Assembly (NCBI GenBank): GCA_039815685.1
Contig: JBCBYV010000001.1
Coordinates: 248,001-312,000, forward strand
Direction: 5' to 3'
Source: Thermohalobaculum sp039815685
GTDB lineage: Bacteria > Pseudomonadota > Alphaproteobacteria > Rhodobacterales > Rhodobacteraceae
Length of the DNA: 64,000 bases
The first letter of the stretch is position 1, and each line of letters begins with the position of its first letter. Below the pieces are notes generated by a model. That model had not been told where the DNA came from. It did not search any database and saw nothing but the letters and a program-made list of their open reading frames with translations. Positions 15,677 to 24,759 of this stretch are shown piece after piece. A program made the position numbers and the translations under genes.

Positions 15677-17446
15677 ATGACCACCGACCCAACATTTCCT
15701 GCTCGCTTCGGCGCTTTGCTCCAGCAACGGATGGCCGAGAGATCTTTGAGCCTCACAGAGGTAGCCGGCAACGTTTGGCCCGAAGAGGGCGACAAGCGGA
15801 CCCAGCGTCTGAAGGAGTACCTTCAGGGAAAGCACAATCTGCGACGGAATATGCAGGCGCGCTTGGCCGCGGCGGTAGGTCTCACGGACGAGGAAGTTGA
15901 AGCGTGCCGGGCGCCGCCGCCCCCTACGCCTCCACGACCGGAGGAGGGCAGCGGGCTTGGCGGTGAATTGATTGCGGAGCTGGCGCGGCAGTTCGATGCG
16001 TCGGCGGAGGCGCAGGGGGTGCTTGGCTGGTCCGACTTTCTTCGGGAGAAGGCGGCTGAATATCGCTCGCTGAAGGATGAAATCTCAGAGCTGCGGGGCA
16101 CTAACCCGAGGCTCGACAATCAGCTGGCCGAGGCCGAGCACCTAATGGAGCGTGGTCGTTTCAGGGAGGCGGGCGAGATCCTCAACAACGCGAAGGAGAT
16201 CGCGCGTGACGTGGTGCGCGAGCCGTTGGAGCAGGTCTCCCGCCTCGAACAGGCCCAAGGCCGCCTCGCCGTTCTTGAGGGCGACCACGAACGTGGAGCT
16301 AATCACCTCATCAACGCCGCTCGGCTCTTCGACAGCATCGATCCTGACCACGCCATCGCGCTCCGCCAGAAGCTCGGACAGGAGACTACATCTCGCAGCC
16401 GACGTTTTGGAGGCGTAGGCGCCGCAGCCGCAGTCCGCATCTTCCGCAGCATCGAAGAGATCGCCTCAAAGGCCGAGCGCCCGGACGATTGGGCCAACGC
16501 GATGAACTCCACAGGGATCGCCCTCCGCGAGCAGGGCGCGCGGATTGGCGGGGAGGCGGGGGCGGCGCTGCTGGCTGAGGCGGTGGCGAGTTATCGCGCA
16601 GCGTTGCGGGTGCGCACTGAGAAAGCTCATCCGGCGCACTGGGCAACGACGCAAAACAACCTCGCTATCGCTCTTCGCAATCAGGGTGCGCGGACGGGCG
16701 GGGCGGCGGGCGCGGCATTGCTAGGTGAGGCGGTGGCAGCTTTTCGCGCGGCATTGAGCACGTGGACCGAGGACGCGCATTCGGTTGCCCGGGCAACGAT
16801 GCAGAACAACCTCGGCAACGCCCTCCGCGATCAGGGTGCGCGCACGGAGGGAGAGGCTGGGGGGGCGCTGCTAGGTGAGGCGGTGGCAGCTTTTCGAGTG
16901 GCGCTGAGGGAGTGGACCGAGGACGCGCATCCCGTGGATTGGGCGATGACGCAGAATAATCTCGGCATCGCCCTAAACGATCAGGGCACGCGGATTGGTG
17001 GTGAGTTTGGGGCAGCACTGTTGGGCGAGGCGGTGGCTGCCTATCGCGCGGCGCTGCGGGTGCGGACCAGGGAGGCGCATCCGGTAGACTGGGCAATGAC
17101 GCAGAACAATCTCGGCATCGCCATCAGTGAGCAGAGCGCGCTGACAGGCGGGGGGGCCGCAGCGGCGCTACTGGGCGAGGCGGTGGTTGCCTATCGCGCG
17201 GCGCTACGGGTGTACACCGAGGACGAGCAGCCAGTGCAGTGGGCTGAGACCACGCACAACATCGGTGCTGTCTTCGAGAGCACCGCCGAGTTGCAGCCGG
17301 AGGGGGCGCGGGCGCATCTCGAAGCGGCGCTCCGGGAGTTCGAGGCGGCGTTGCGGGTCTTCGATCCCGAGCACATGCCCTACCACCATCGGACAGTGAC
17401 CGAGGCGCGGGATCGGGTTTTGGGGAAGTTGGCGGGGCTTGGCTAG
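15677..17446 (+). CDS. HTH N-terminus fused to a long TPR repeat array
   Basis: 589 residues. Residues 1-75 look like an XRE-type helix-turn-helix (LTEVAGNVWPEE..KRTQRLKEYLQGK..RRNMQARLAAAVG). A Pro-rich linker and a helical region with TPR-like pairs follow (about 100-270). Then come five near-identical 50-residue units (about 272-521) of the type WAMTQNNLGIALxxQGxRxGG..ALLGEAVAAYRAALR, and a degenerate sixth. Such TPR arrays are protein-binding scaffolds, and similar repeats occur in bacterial sensor and conflict-type proteins. The partner and DNA target are unknown. It is convergent with aspS and has no obvious operon mates. Confidence 0.7.
   Translation: MTTDPTFPARFGALLQQRMAERSLSLTEVAGNVWPEEGDKRTQRLKEYLQGKHNLRRNMQARLAAAVGLTDEEVEACRAPPPPTPPRPEEGSGLGGELIAELARQFDASAEAQGVLGWSDFLREKAAEYRSLKDEISELRGTNPRLDNQLAEAEHLMERGRFREAGEILNNAKEIARDVVREPLEQVSRLEQAQGRLAVLEGDHERGANHLINAARLFDSIDPDHAIALRQKLGQETTSRSRRFGGVGAAAAVRIFRSIEEIASKAERPDDWANAMNSTGIALREQGARIGGEAGAALLAEAVASYRAALRVRTEKAHPAHWATTQNNLAIALRNQGARTGGAAGAALLGEAVAAFRAALSTWTEDAHSVARATMQNNLGNALRDQGARTEGEAGGALLGEAVAAFRVALREWTEDAHPVDWAMTQNNLGIALNDQGTRIGGEFGAALLGEAVAAYRAALRVRTREAHPVDWAMTQNNLGIAISEQSALTGGGAAAALLGEAVVAYRAALRVYTEDEQPVQWAETTHNIGAVFESTAELQPEGARAHLEAALREFEAALRVFDPEHMPYHHRTVTEARDRVLGKLAGLG
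16490..17239 (+). repeat. Five 150-bp in-frame tandem repeats
   Basis: Units begin at 16490, 16640, 16790, 16940 and 17090, each exactly 150 bases with a tgg (or cgg) first codon. The most conserved DNA is the aacaacctcggcatcgcc-type block and the gcggcgctgctgggcgaggc-type block. Exact periodicity and high identity imply recent duplication or gene conversion. A sixth, decayed unit follows. Confidence 0.85.
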
Positions 17447-17507
17447 GGCGAGGTTCTACCCCAGTGGGGTGCCGCGTGGTGGTGGGGTGGAGCCTCACCA
17501 TACGGGC

Positions 17508-19286
17508 TCAGTCCTTGGGGATGAGGCGGAGGCCGAGGTCGCGGAGGAGGGCGGGGTCGACCTCGGAGGGGGCGCCCATCATCGGGTCCTCGGCGCGCTG
17601 GTTCATGGGGAACATGATGACCTCGCGGATGTTCTCGGCCCCGGCCAGCAGCATGACGATGCGGTCGATGCCCGGTGCAATACCGCCATGGGGCGGCGCG
17701 CCGTAGCGGAAGGCGTTGAGCATGCCGCCGAACTTCTCCTCGACGACCTCCGCCCCGTAGCCTGCGATCTCGAATGCCTTGAACATGATCTCGGGCTTGT
17801 GGTTTCGGATGGCGCCCGAGGAGAGCTCCACGCCGTTGCAGACAATGTCGTACTGGTAGCCGAGGATGTCGAGCGGCTCGAGCGCATGAAGGGCTTCGAG
17901 CCCGCCCTGGGGCATGGAGAACGGGTTGTGGGAGAAGTCGAGCTTCTTGGCCTCCTCGTCCCATTCGTACATCGGGAAGTCGACGATCCAGCAGAAGTCG
18001 AACCGGTCCTCCGCCGTGAGCCCGAGCTCGGACCCGATGACGTTGCGCGCCTTGCCCGCGACATCGACAAAGGCGGAGGGCTTGCCGGCGAGGAAGAAGG
18101 CCGCGTCGCCTGCGCCGAGGCCGAGCTGGGCGCGGATCGCGTCTGCGCGTTCCGGCCCGATGTTCTTGGCGAGCGGGCCTGCGCCGACGACCGCGCCGCC
18201 TTCCTCGCGCCAGAAGATGTAGCCCATGCCTGGGAGGCCCTCGCGCTGCGCCCATGAGTTCATGCGGTCGCAGAAGGCGCGGCTGCCGCCGGTGGGGGCG
18301 GGGATGGCGCGGATTTCGGTGCCGCCTTCCTCGAGGATCTTGGCGAAGATCTTGAAGCCCGAGCCCGCGAAATGCTCGGAGACGACCTGCATCTCGATGG
18401 GGTTGCGCAGGTCCGGCTTGTCCGAGCCGTATTTCAGCATGGCGTCCTTGTAGGCGATGCGCGGGAAGTCGGGCGTGACCGGGCGGCCGCCGCCGAACTC
18501 CTCGAAGAGCCCGCGCATCACGGGCTCGATGGCCTGGAAGACGTCCTCCTGCTCGACGAAGCTCATCTCGATGTCGAGCTGGTAGAACTCACCCGGGGAT
18601 CGGTCGGCGCGGGGGTCCTCGTCGCGAAAGCAGGGTGCGATCTGGAAGTAGCGGTCGAAGCCCGCGATCATGCAGAGCTGCTTGAACTGCTGGGGCGCCT
18701 GGGGGAGGGCGTAGAACTGGCCCTTGTGGAGGCGGGACGGCACGAGGAAATCGCGCGCGCCCTCGGGGCTCGAAGCGGTGAGGATCGGGGTCTGGAACTC
18801 GAAGAAACCTTGGTCCGTCATGCGCTTGCGGATGGAGGCGATCACGGCGGAGCGGAGCATGATGTTGGCGTGCAGCTTCTCGCGCCGAAGGTCGAGGAAG
18901 CGGTATTTGAGGCGCGTCTCCTCGGGGTATTCCTGCTCGCCGAAGACGGGGAGGGGGAGCTCGTCCGCCGCACTCAGCACCTCGAGCCCGCGGATATAGA
19001 CCTCGACATCGCCGGTTGGCAGCTTGGGGTTCTTCAGCTCCTCGGCGCGCGCCTTCACGGTGCCGTCGATGCGGATGACCCATTCGGCGCGGACCTTCTC
19101 GACCTCCGCGAAGGCGGGGCTGTCCGGGTCGGCGAGGACCTGCGTGATGCCGTAGTGGTCGCGAAGGTCGATGAAGAGCACGCCGCCATGGTCGCGCACG
19201 CGGTGGACCCAGCCCGAGAGGCGGATCTCGTGGCCCACATGGCTCTCGCGAAGCTCGGCGCAGGTGTGGCTGCGATAGACGTGCAT
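17508..19286 (-). CDS. aspS: Aspartyl-tRNA synthetase
   Basis: 592 residues, the usual length for bacterial AspRS. It has an N-terminal OB-fold anticodon-binding domain (SGWVHRVRDHGGVLFIDLRDHYG). The class II catalytic core carries motif 2 FRDEDPRADRSPGEFYQLD and motif 3 GIAPGIDRIVMLLAG, with the bacterial GAD insertion between them. It charges tRNA-Asp. Whether it is the discriminating or non-discriminating type (also charging tRNA-Asn) cannot be settled by eye. It is likely a single-gene unit. Confidence 0.97.
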   Translation of the reverse strand: MHVYRSHTCAELRESHVGHEIRLSGWVHRVRDHGGVLFIDLRDHYGITQVLADPDSPAFAEVEKVRAEWVIRIDGTVKARAEELKNPKLPTGDVEVYIRGLEVLSAADELPLPVFGEQEYPEETRLKYRFLDLRREKLHANIMLRSAVIASIRKRMTDQGFFEFQTPILTASSPEGARDFLVPSRLHKGQFYALPQAPQQFKQLCMIAGFDRYFQIAPCFRDEDPRADRSPGEFYQLDIEMSFVEQEDVFQAIEPVMRGLFEEFGGGRPVTPDFPRIAYKDAMLKYGSDKPDLRNPIEMQVVSEHFAGSGFKIFAKILEEGGTEIRAIPAPTGGSRAFCDRMNSWAQREGLPGMGYIFWREEGGAVVGAGPLAKNIGPERADAIRAQLGLGAGDAAFFLAGKPSAFVDVAGKARNVIGSELGLTAEDRFDFCWIVDFPMYEWDEEAKKLDFSHNPFSMPQGGLEALHALEPLDILGYQYDIVCNGVELSSGAIRNHKPEIMFKAFEIAGYGAEVVEEKFGGMLNAFRYGAPPHGGIAPGIDRIVMLLAGAENIREVIMFPMNQRAEDPMMGAPSEVDPALLRDLGLRLIPKD

Positions 19287-19380
19287 GGTGGATCCCTCAG
19301 GCGTGTTCGGCGCGGGCGGAAAGCGCGAGGGACTTCGCGCGCGCGGGCGCGGAGGTCAAGCCCGGCCGGGGTGGGGCGCC

Positions 19381-20058
19381 TCAGCTCGGGATGGCGCCGT
19401 GATAGAAGAAGCGGCCGAGGCCGATGGTGAAGATCGTCATGCCCCCGATGGCATGCAGCACGAAGGCGAGCATCAGGGAACCCGAACGCCAATAGGCATA
19501 GCCGATGACGAACCCCGAGAAGGTGGTGAGGCCAATGGCGACCGGGTTCTGGTAGAAGAGATGCCCGATCCCGAAGGCGAGGCCGTTGGCGCCGATCAGG
19601 AGTGCTGGCGTCGGAAAGAGCGCCCCGTATCGGCGGAAGAAGAGGGTGCGGAAGATGATCTCCTGCGGCAGGGCAGAGACGAAGGGATAGAGCACCATCA
19701 CCATCAGCCAGCGCTTGGTGGCGTGCGTCGCGAAGCCCAGGAACGAGCCCGGCACGAGCCAGAGAACGAGTATCGTCGTCGTGACGAGCGTGATGAGCGC
19801 ATAGACGGCGGCAAAGACGATCCAGCCGCGGAGATCGCCCTCCAAGAGCTCGCGCCATCGAAAGCCCGGCGTGCGCGCGAGGAGAAAGAGCGAGAGCGCC
19901 AACAGCATGGCGAGGACGGGGAAGAGCGGGAACTGTCCTGCCGTGAACAGCATGAGCACCGGCACACCGAGGAAGAGCGCCAGAAACTCCGTCCAGAGGC
20001 GGACGGTGCGGGCCGGTGACTGGAGCGCAGCGCTCTCGAATGGCTGAGGGGCGGTCAT
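19381..20058 (-). CDS. CPBP family intramembrane protease
   Basis: 225 residues with about six to seven hydrophobic helices. Motif 1 is SALPQEIIFR, where the first Glu of the usual EExxxR is Gln; motif 2 FGIGHL and motif 3 FVLHAIGG supply the His residues. The family are membrane-embedded metalloproteases or homologues of bacteriocin-immunity proteins (Abi/CAAX). The Gln variant seems common in alphaproteobacterial members, so it need not be inactive. It lies between aspS and a ParA gene, all on the same strand. Confidence 0.85.
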   Translation of the reverse strand: MTAPQPFESAALQSPARTVRLWTEFLALFLGVPVLMLFTAGQFPLFPVLAMLLALSLFLLARTPGFRWRELLEGDLRGWIVFAAVYALITLVTTTILVLWLVPGSFLGFATHATKRWLMVMVLYPFVSALPQEIIFRTLFFRRYGALFPTPALLIGANGLAFGIGHLFYQNPVAIGLTTFSGFVIGYAYWRSGSLMLAFVLHAIGGMTIFTIGLGRFFYHGAIPS

Positions 20059-20118
20059 GCTGCCCGAGATGGCCGTGGAGCGTGGTTGATCAAGCCCCCG
20101 GCACCGTTTGACGAAAGG

Positions 20119-20754
20119 TCAGACCGTGAGGGCGGCGATCAACGGTGCGAAGGGTTCGGCGAGCCGGCGGTGGGCGACGCGCGTACCGTCGAACGGGGCG
20201 AGGCCTTGCATCGCAAGCTCCGCGTAACCCGCGCGCTCCGGGATGCGGGCGGTGAGCGGGCGGCCGAGATCGGCCGCGGCGTTCTCGAGGGCCGCTGCCG
20301 CGCGGCCCGGGCGGAGGCGGTTGGCGACGAGATGGACGGGCACCTTGCCTTTGCGCACGCGCTTGATGTCCTCGATCTCGTCGAGGAAGAGCTTTGTGGC
20401 GCCGAGGTCGAAGAGGCCGGGCTGGAGCGGTGTTACGACGGCCCGCGCCTCCGCGACCAGCGCCTCGGCCCGGCTGCCTCGGAGCGCGCCGGGGGCGTCG
20501 ATCACCAGCCAGTCGAGCTTCTTCGGATGATCCCCGATATCGGATGCCTTCTTCCACGAGAGGCCGCGGATGGGTGCCGCGTCGGCCGGGCGCAGGGAGA
20601 GCCAGGCCAGCGCCGATTGCTGGGCGTCCGCATCGGCAATGGCAACACGCGCGCCCCTGGCTGCGAGGGCGTTGGCGAGAGCACTCGCCAGGCTCAGCGA
20701 TATCATCGTCTTGCCCACGCCACCCTTGCGGTTGGCCACCAGCACCGTCTGCAT
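20119..20754 (-). CDS. ParA family ATPase
   Basis: 211 residues. ANRKGGVGKTMISLSLA is the deviant Walker A with the signature Lys; IADADAQQSALAWL and DWLVIDAPG are the A' and Walker B strands; VANRLRPG is the specificity motif. It matches small orphan ParA/MinD-like proteins that position or partition cargo. No parB partner is next to it, which argues against chromosome segregation and for an orphan role. It is divergent from rnd across a 139-base gap. Confidence 0.9.
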   Translation of the reverse strand: MQTVLVANRKGGVGKTMISLSLASALANALAARGARVAIADADAQQSALAWLSLRPADAAPIRGLSWKKASDIGDHPKKLDWLVIDAPGALRGSRAEALVAEARAVVTPLQPGLFDLGATKLFLDEIEDIKRVRKGKVPVHLVANRLRPGRAAAALENAAADLGRPLTARIPERAGYAELAMQGLAPFDGTRVAHRRLAEPFAPLIAALTV

Positions 20755-20893
20755 GCACGTCTCCCGCCTCGTCGTCTCGTCTTGATACGGTTCTTGCCAC
20801 GCACTGTCACATCAGCGCCGCCGCCGCGACACCCGAGCATGACACTCCGAATTATTTCGGGACAGCGCGGAGAGGCTGCGTTAACCAACCGAT

Positions 20894-22072
20894 ATGAGGG
20901 TCATTACTGAGAGTGCCGATCTGGCGGAGGCCTGTGCCGCGTTCGCGAGGGCGCCCTATGTGTGCGTGGACACCGAGTTTCTGCGCGAACGGACGTTTTA
21001 TGCCCAGCTTTGTCTGGTGCAGTTGGCCGTGCCCGGTGAGGACGGTGCCGATGGCGGTGAGGCGGTGATCGTCGATCCGCTGGCGGAGGGGATCGGGCTC
21101 GCGCCGCTCTTCCGGCTGATGGGCGACGACCGCGTGGTGAAGGTCTTTCATGCCGCCCGGCAGGATGTGGAGATCTTCCATAATCTCGGCCAGATCATCC
21201 CCGAGCCGCTCTTCGACACGCAGGTTGCGGCCATGGTGCTCGGCTATGGCGAGCAGGTCGGCTACGAGACGTTGGTGCGGAAGGTGGCGAAGGCGGAGCT
21301 CGACAAATCCTCGCGGTTTACGGACTGGTCGCGCCGGCCCTTGAGCCAGAAGCAGCTCGACTATGCCATCGGGGACGTGACGCATCTGCGCGTGGTCTAT
21401 GAGGCGTTGTCGAAGCGGCTCGAGACCTCGGGGCGCACCCATTGGGTGAGCGAGGAGATGGCAATCCTGAGCGATCCCGCGACCTACGACACCGACCCGG
21501 ATGAGGCGTGGCGCCGCGTGAAGTCGCGCACCGGTAACCCCGAGATGCTGTCGGTCGTGCGGGAGCTTGCGCGCTGGCGGGAACTCGCGGCGCGAGAGCG
21601 CGACGTACCGCGGACACGGCTCTTGAAGGACGATGCGATCGCCGAGATCGCGGCGGCCCGGCCGAAGGACATGGAGGGGCTCTCGAAGCTGCGGATGCTG
21701 CAGCGGGAGGGGCGCAAGCAGGAGATCGCCGAGGAGATCCTGGCTGCCGTTGCGCGCGGTCTCGCCTGCCCGCCGGAGGAGCGTCCCCGCCTTGCGCCGC
21801 CTCCGAAGCGGCGAGAGGGCTCGGCCGCGGTCGCCGATCTTCTGCGGGTCTTTCTCAAGGCGCGGTCGGACGAGCTAGGCATCGCCTCGAAACTGATTGC
21901 GACCAGCGCGGAGCTCGATGCGCTGGCCGGCGACGATGCGCCCGATGTGCCGGCGCTTCATGGCTGGCGCTACGAGGTTTTTGGTGCTGACGCGCTTCGC
22001 CTGCGAGAGGGCCATATCGGCCTGCGCGCGGGGCGCAAGGGCGTCACGATCATCGAGACCGCCTCTGAGTGA
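20894..22072 (+). CDS. rnd: Ribonuclease D
   Basis: 392 residues. It has a DEDD exonuclease domain: VDTEFLRERTFYAQLCLVQL (first Asp/Glu), VVKVFHAARQDVEIF (second Asp) and QLDYAIGDVTHL (the YxxxD end). A helical HRDC domain follows around 200-290 (LARWRELAARERDVPRTRLLKDD). It trims tRNA 3' ends and other structured RNAs. The length and both domains match RNase D rather than the shorter orphan DEDD exonucleases. Confidence 0.95.
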   Translation: MRVITESADLAEACAAFARAPYVCVDTEFLRERTFYAQLCLVQLAVPGEDGADGGEAVIVDPLAEGIGLAPLFRLMGDDRVVKVFHAARQDVEIFHNLGQIIPEPLFDTQVAAMVLGYGEQVGYETLVRKVAKAELDKSSRFTDWSRRPLSQKQLDYAIGDVTHLRVVYEALSKRLETSGRTHWVSEEMAILSDPATYDTDPDEAWRRVKSRTGNPEMLSVVRELARWRELAARERDVPRTRLLKDDAIAEIAAARPKDMEGLSKLRMLQREGRKQEIAEEILAAVARGLACPPEERPRLAPPPKRREGSAAVADLLRVFLKARSDELGIASKLIATSAELDALAGDDAPDVPALHGWRYEVFGADALRLREGHIGLRAGRKGVTIIETASE

Positions 22073-22231
22073 CCGGTCGCTCTGGGACCCGCGCAGGTCC
22101 TCGGCCTTTATCCTCGTTTGGCTGAGAAATCCTCGTGTTGCTCGCGGCGGGTTCTGCCCTCTCGGCATCAGTCGTCCAGTGGCTGACGTAGGGTACGGTG
22201 CTGGTAGTACCAAGGCGGAAGAGACCTTTCG

Positions 22232-22330
22232 GCGTCATCCCACAGCGTAACCCCGGGATCGACGATGCCTCTCAACGCCAGGCGTCTGGCGGAAGGCTGG
22301 GTGGGCGGATCAAATCCGGCAATGACGGCG
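22232..22330 (-). repeat. Dispersed ~100-bp repeat, copy 3 (reverse)
   Basis: Read on the minus strand this is gccgtcattgccggatttg, then atccgcccacccagccttcc, and ends with gatcccggggttacgctgtg and ggatgacg. It matches copies 1 and 2 in order. It sits in the convergent gap between rnd and mbnH. Confidence 0.6.
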
Positions 22331-22351
22331 CCGAGCGTCCTCGCCGATGTT

Positions 22352-23515
22352 TCAGGGATCGGAACTCTGGGGTGGGGCGAGATCCTCGCGCCCGAGAAAG
22401 GTCTTGTCGGTCAGGCTTTCGAGAAAGGCGCGGAGGGCGGCACGTTCTGCGGGCGTGGCGCGGAAGCCGCGGACGAAGTGGGATTTGCCGGGATGGAGGC
22501 GCCCGTCGCCCGCGAAGGGGCCATCCTCGATCAGTCTCCCGCCGGCGGCGTAGTGGTCGATGACCGCGTCGAGGCTCGCAAGGCTGCCGTCGTGCATATA
22601 GGGCCCGGTGAGCGCGATGTTCCGCAGGGTGGGCGGGCGGAAGAGGCCGCGGTGGCGCCGGTTCTGCGTATGCTCGAAGAGGCCCTGGTCGTGCGCCGGG
22701 TAATCGCCGGTATTGCCGATGTTGTAGAGGCCGTTCGAGAAGAAGTGGAAAGGGCGCGCGCCGGAATCGGTCTCCGCGTCCACATAGGCGGTCGTGAGCA
22801 TCACTCCGCTATGGCAGTGGAAGCACTCGAACCGCTCGCCGTTGAAGAGGGCGAGGCCCTTGCGGGCGGGGCTGCTCAGCGCCGCCTCGTCGCCCGAGAG
22901 ATAGCGGTCATAGGGCGTATCGAAGCTCGTCATGGTGCGCACGAAGCTCGCGAGCGCAAAGACGATCTTGTTGAAGCTCGGCTCCGGCGCCGCGGGGAAG
23001 GCGGCGGCGAACATCGCGCGGTAGTCCGGGTCCTCGGCAAAGCGGGCGAGGACCTCGGGTGCATTGGCGTCATTGACGCCAAGTTCCACGGGGCGATCGG
23101 AGCGGATCGGGATGTGGATCTGGGACTCGAGCGTGGTGAGGGAAGGGCTTGCCCAGGTGAGCGTCGGCAGCCAGGCCAGATTGACGAGCGCCATGGAGTT
23201 GCGCGGATGGGGCTGGCCGGTGGAGCCGGTCGGGCGGCGCTTGCCGTCGGCGAAGGCAAGCTCGGGGAAGTGGCAACTTGCGCAGGACTGGGTTGCGTTG
23301 CCGGAGAGACGCCGGTCGTAGAAGAGGTGCCGGCCGAGCGTGACCTTCTCAGGCGTCAGCGGGTTCTCTTCCGGGATCGGAGGGAGTGGGATGTGTTCAG
23401 GCACCCTTAGAAGCGCGCGGAGATCCGGCGTATCCTGGGTGGGCGCAGCGGCCACGGCCACGCCAAGGCTTGTGAGGAGCGCGAGGATCGCGTTGCGGAT
23501 CGGTGGCCGTCCCAT
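22352..23515 (-). CDS. mbnH: MbnH-like di-heme enzyme
   Basis: 387 residues with an N-terminal signal peptide and two c-type heme motifs, C78ASC81H82 and C231FHC234H235, in the MauG/bacterial cytochrome c peroxidase fold. Closeness to the MbnH branch is supported by the adjacent MbnP-like gene, whose stop is 18 bases before this start. MbnH oxidises a tryptophan of its partner MbnP to kynurenine, which helps form a Cu(I) site. It acts in the periplasm. It is the last gene of the receptor-MbnP-MbnH unit. Confidence 0.85.
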   Translation of the reverse strand: MGRPPIRNAILALLTSLGVAVAAAPTQDTPDLRALLRVPEHIPLPPIPEENPLTPEKVTLGRHLFYDRRLSGNATQSCASCHFPELAFADGKRRPTGSTGQPHPRNSMALVNLAWLPTLTWASPSLTTLESQIHIPIRSDRPVELGVNDANAPEVLARFAEDPDYRAMFAAAFPAAPEPSFNKIVFALASFVRTMTSFDTPYDRYLSGDEAALSSPARKGLALFNGERFECFHCHSGVMLTTAYVDAETDSGARPFHFFSNGLYNIGNTGDYPAHDQGLFEHTQNRRHRGLFRPPTLRNIALTGPYMHDGSLASLDAVIDHYAAGGRLIEDGPFAGDGRLHPGKSHFVRGFRATPAERAALRAFLESLTDKTFLGREDLAPPQSSDP

Positions 23516-23533
23516 CCTGGTTGCTGCGCCCGC

Positions 23534-24475
23534 TTACTCGGCGATCCGGAAGATCCGGTTAGCGGCGGCGTCCGCCTCTCCAGTCTCCATGTCGAGGCCG
23601 AAGGTCGGGAAGATCGTGGTGCAGTCGGGCTGTCGGTTCGAGGAGTGGCAGTCGGTGCCCGGCCGTTCCCCGATGACGGCGAAGGTCTCCGGGTCGTAGA
23701 CGGGGGCGACGAAGTCCACAGCGGCGAAGAGGGGTTCGAGGTCGATGGCGACCACGGTCTCTGTGCCGTTGCCCGTGATCGGCAGGGTGACGGCGGGCGT
23801 GTAGACGAAGCCGCAGCGATCGCGGTCGCTCAGCGCCTTGCCCTCGGCCGGCCCGCAATCCATCGAGCCGATATGGACATAGCCCTCCCCGAACCGCCCG
23901 TCGGCCACATCGACCGTGTGGTTGAGGACGAAATGGCGGTAGCCGCTGGCCCAGTTCCAGTACATCTCGCGCATGGGCGAGGGTGCGTCCTCTGCGGCGG
24001 TGGCGGCGATCACCGTGCGCATCAACCCTTGCGGCACGCCAATGCGGAACGTGACGCCGGCTGCATCGCCGGGGGCGCGGGTGCCGGTCACGCTGTCGTT
24101 CACGCGCTCCGTCCCCTCCCCGAAGCTGATGGAGCCCGGGGCGCAGGCACCGGTGGAGGCGTCGGTGAGATCGATCAGCGCGACCGAGCCCTCCGGCGTG
24201 ACGAGCTGGAAGTCGGAGGGCGAGAGTTCGGTCGCGAGGGGTGCTCCCGCCGCGTCGAGGAAGACGATGCCGCTCACATAGAAGCGCAGATCGCTGATCC
24301 CGACCGTGACGTCCCCGGCCGCGCCGAGGCCGCTGATCGCCTCGGTGCAGCCGGTAGGGCTGTCGCCATGCATGGCCATGAAACGGAGGGCGAAGGGTTC
24401 CGCCGCTAGGCTCGCAGCCGAGGTGGTGCCGGCAATGACCGCAGCGGCGGCGATGGCTCTGAACATCATGGTCAT
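23534..24475 (-). CDS. mbnP: MbnP-like copper-binding protein
   Basis: 313 residues. The first of three clustered ATGs is best placed after AGGAGG. The signal peptide ends in SLAAEPF. The mature domain begins with FALRFMAMHGDSPTGC, and then has the GISDLRFYVSGIVF run that marks MbnP/CorA-type proteins. MYWNWASGYRHF has W173 and W175, candidates for the Trp that MbnH converts to kynurenine. Several Cys residues (GACAPG, MDCGPA, DRCGF, TDCHSS, PDCTTI) suggest disulfides. It is a periplasmic or surface copper binder, partner of the downstream MbnH. Confidence 0.85.
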   Translation of the reverse strand: MTMMFRAIAAAAVIAGTTSAASLAAEPFALRFMAMHGDSPTGCTEAISGLGAAGDVTVGISDLRFYVSGIVFLDAAGAPLATELSPSDFQLVTPEGSVALIDLTDASTGACAPGSISFGEGTERVNDSVTGTRAPGDAAGVTFRIGVPQGLMRTVIAATAAEDAPSPMREMYWNWASGYRHFVLNHTVDVADGRFGEGYVHIGSMDCGPAEGKALSDRDRCGFVYTPAVTLPITGNGTETVVAIDLEPLFAAVDFVAPVYDPETFAVIGERPGTDCHSSNRQPDCTTIFPTFGLDMETGEADAAANRIFRIAE

Positions 24476-24628
24476 GGTTCCTCCTGGCGCGAACCAGCCG
24501 GTTCTCGCCATGCGGGGTGTCGCCGCGATGATGGATCCGGCGGCGTTGCAAGCAGCAACGGCGCTGCCGCCTGCGGTTTTCGTTGGCAGGCTTCTGTCTC
24601 TTCTGGTGGTGGTTCGGCCGAGATAGAT

Positions 24629-24730
24629 GGCACCGTCATTGTGGGGTTTGATCCGGCAGCCCGGATTGTTGCTGGACGGTTGGAAGCGCGCGGTCTTCTG
24701 GATCCCCGGCTCGAGCCCGGGGATGACCTT
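24629..24730 (+). repeat. Dispersed ~100-bp repeat, copy 2
   Basis: It reads ggcaccgtcattgtgggg and then tttgatccggcagcccggat, and ends with tcttctggatccccggctcg and agcccggggatgacc. The end forms a strong hairpin (ATCCCCGG..CCGGGGAT). It lies between the receptor and mbnP and could attenuate or process the shared transcript. It aligns with copies at 9409 and 22232. Confidence 0.65.
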
Positions 24731-24759
24731 GGACGCGCGCTTCCTTCTCGGTCCAATCA

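Noticed and set aside
16490..17239. CRISPR array
   Set aside because: Repeats are 150 bp, contiguous, in frame and protein-coding; no short spacer-repeat pattern exists anywhere in the window.
18372..19430. 352-codon plus-strand frame opposite aspS
   Set aside because: Lies wholly over the aspartyl-tRNA synthetase and its upstream gap and has no recognisable motif.
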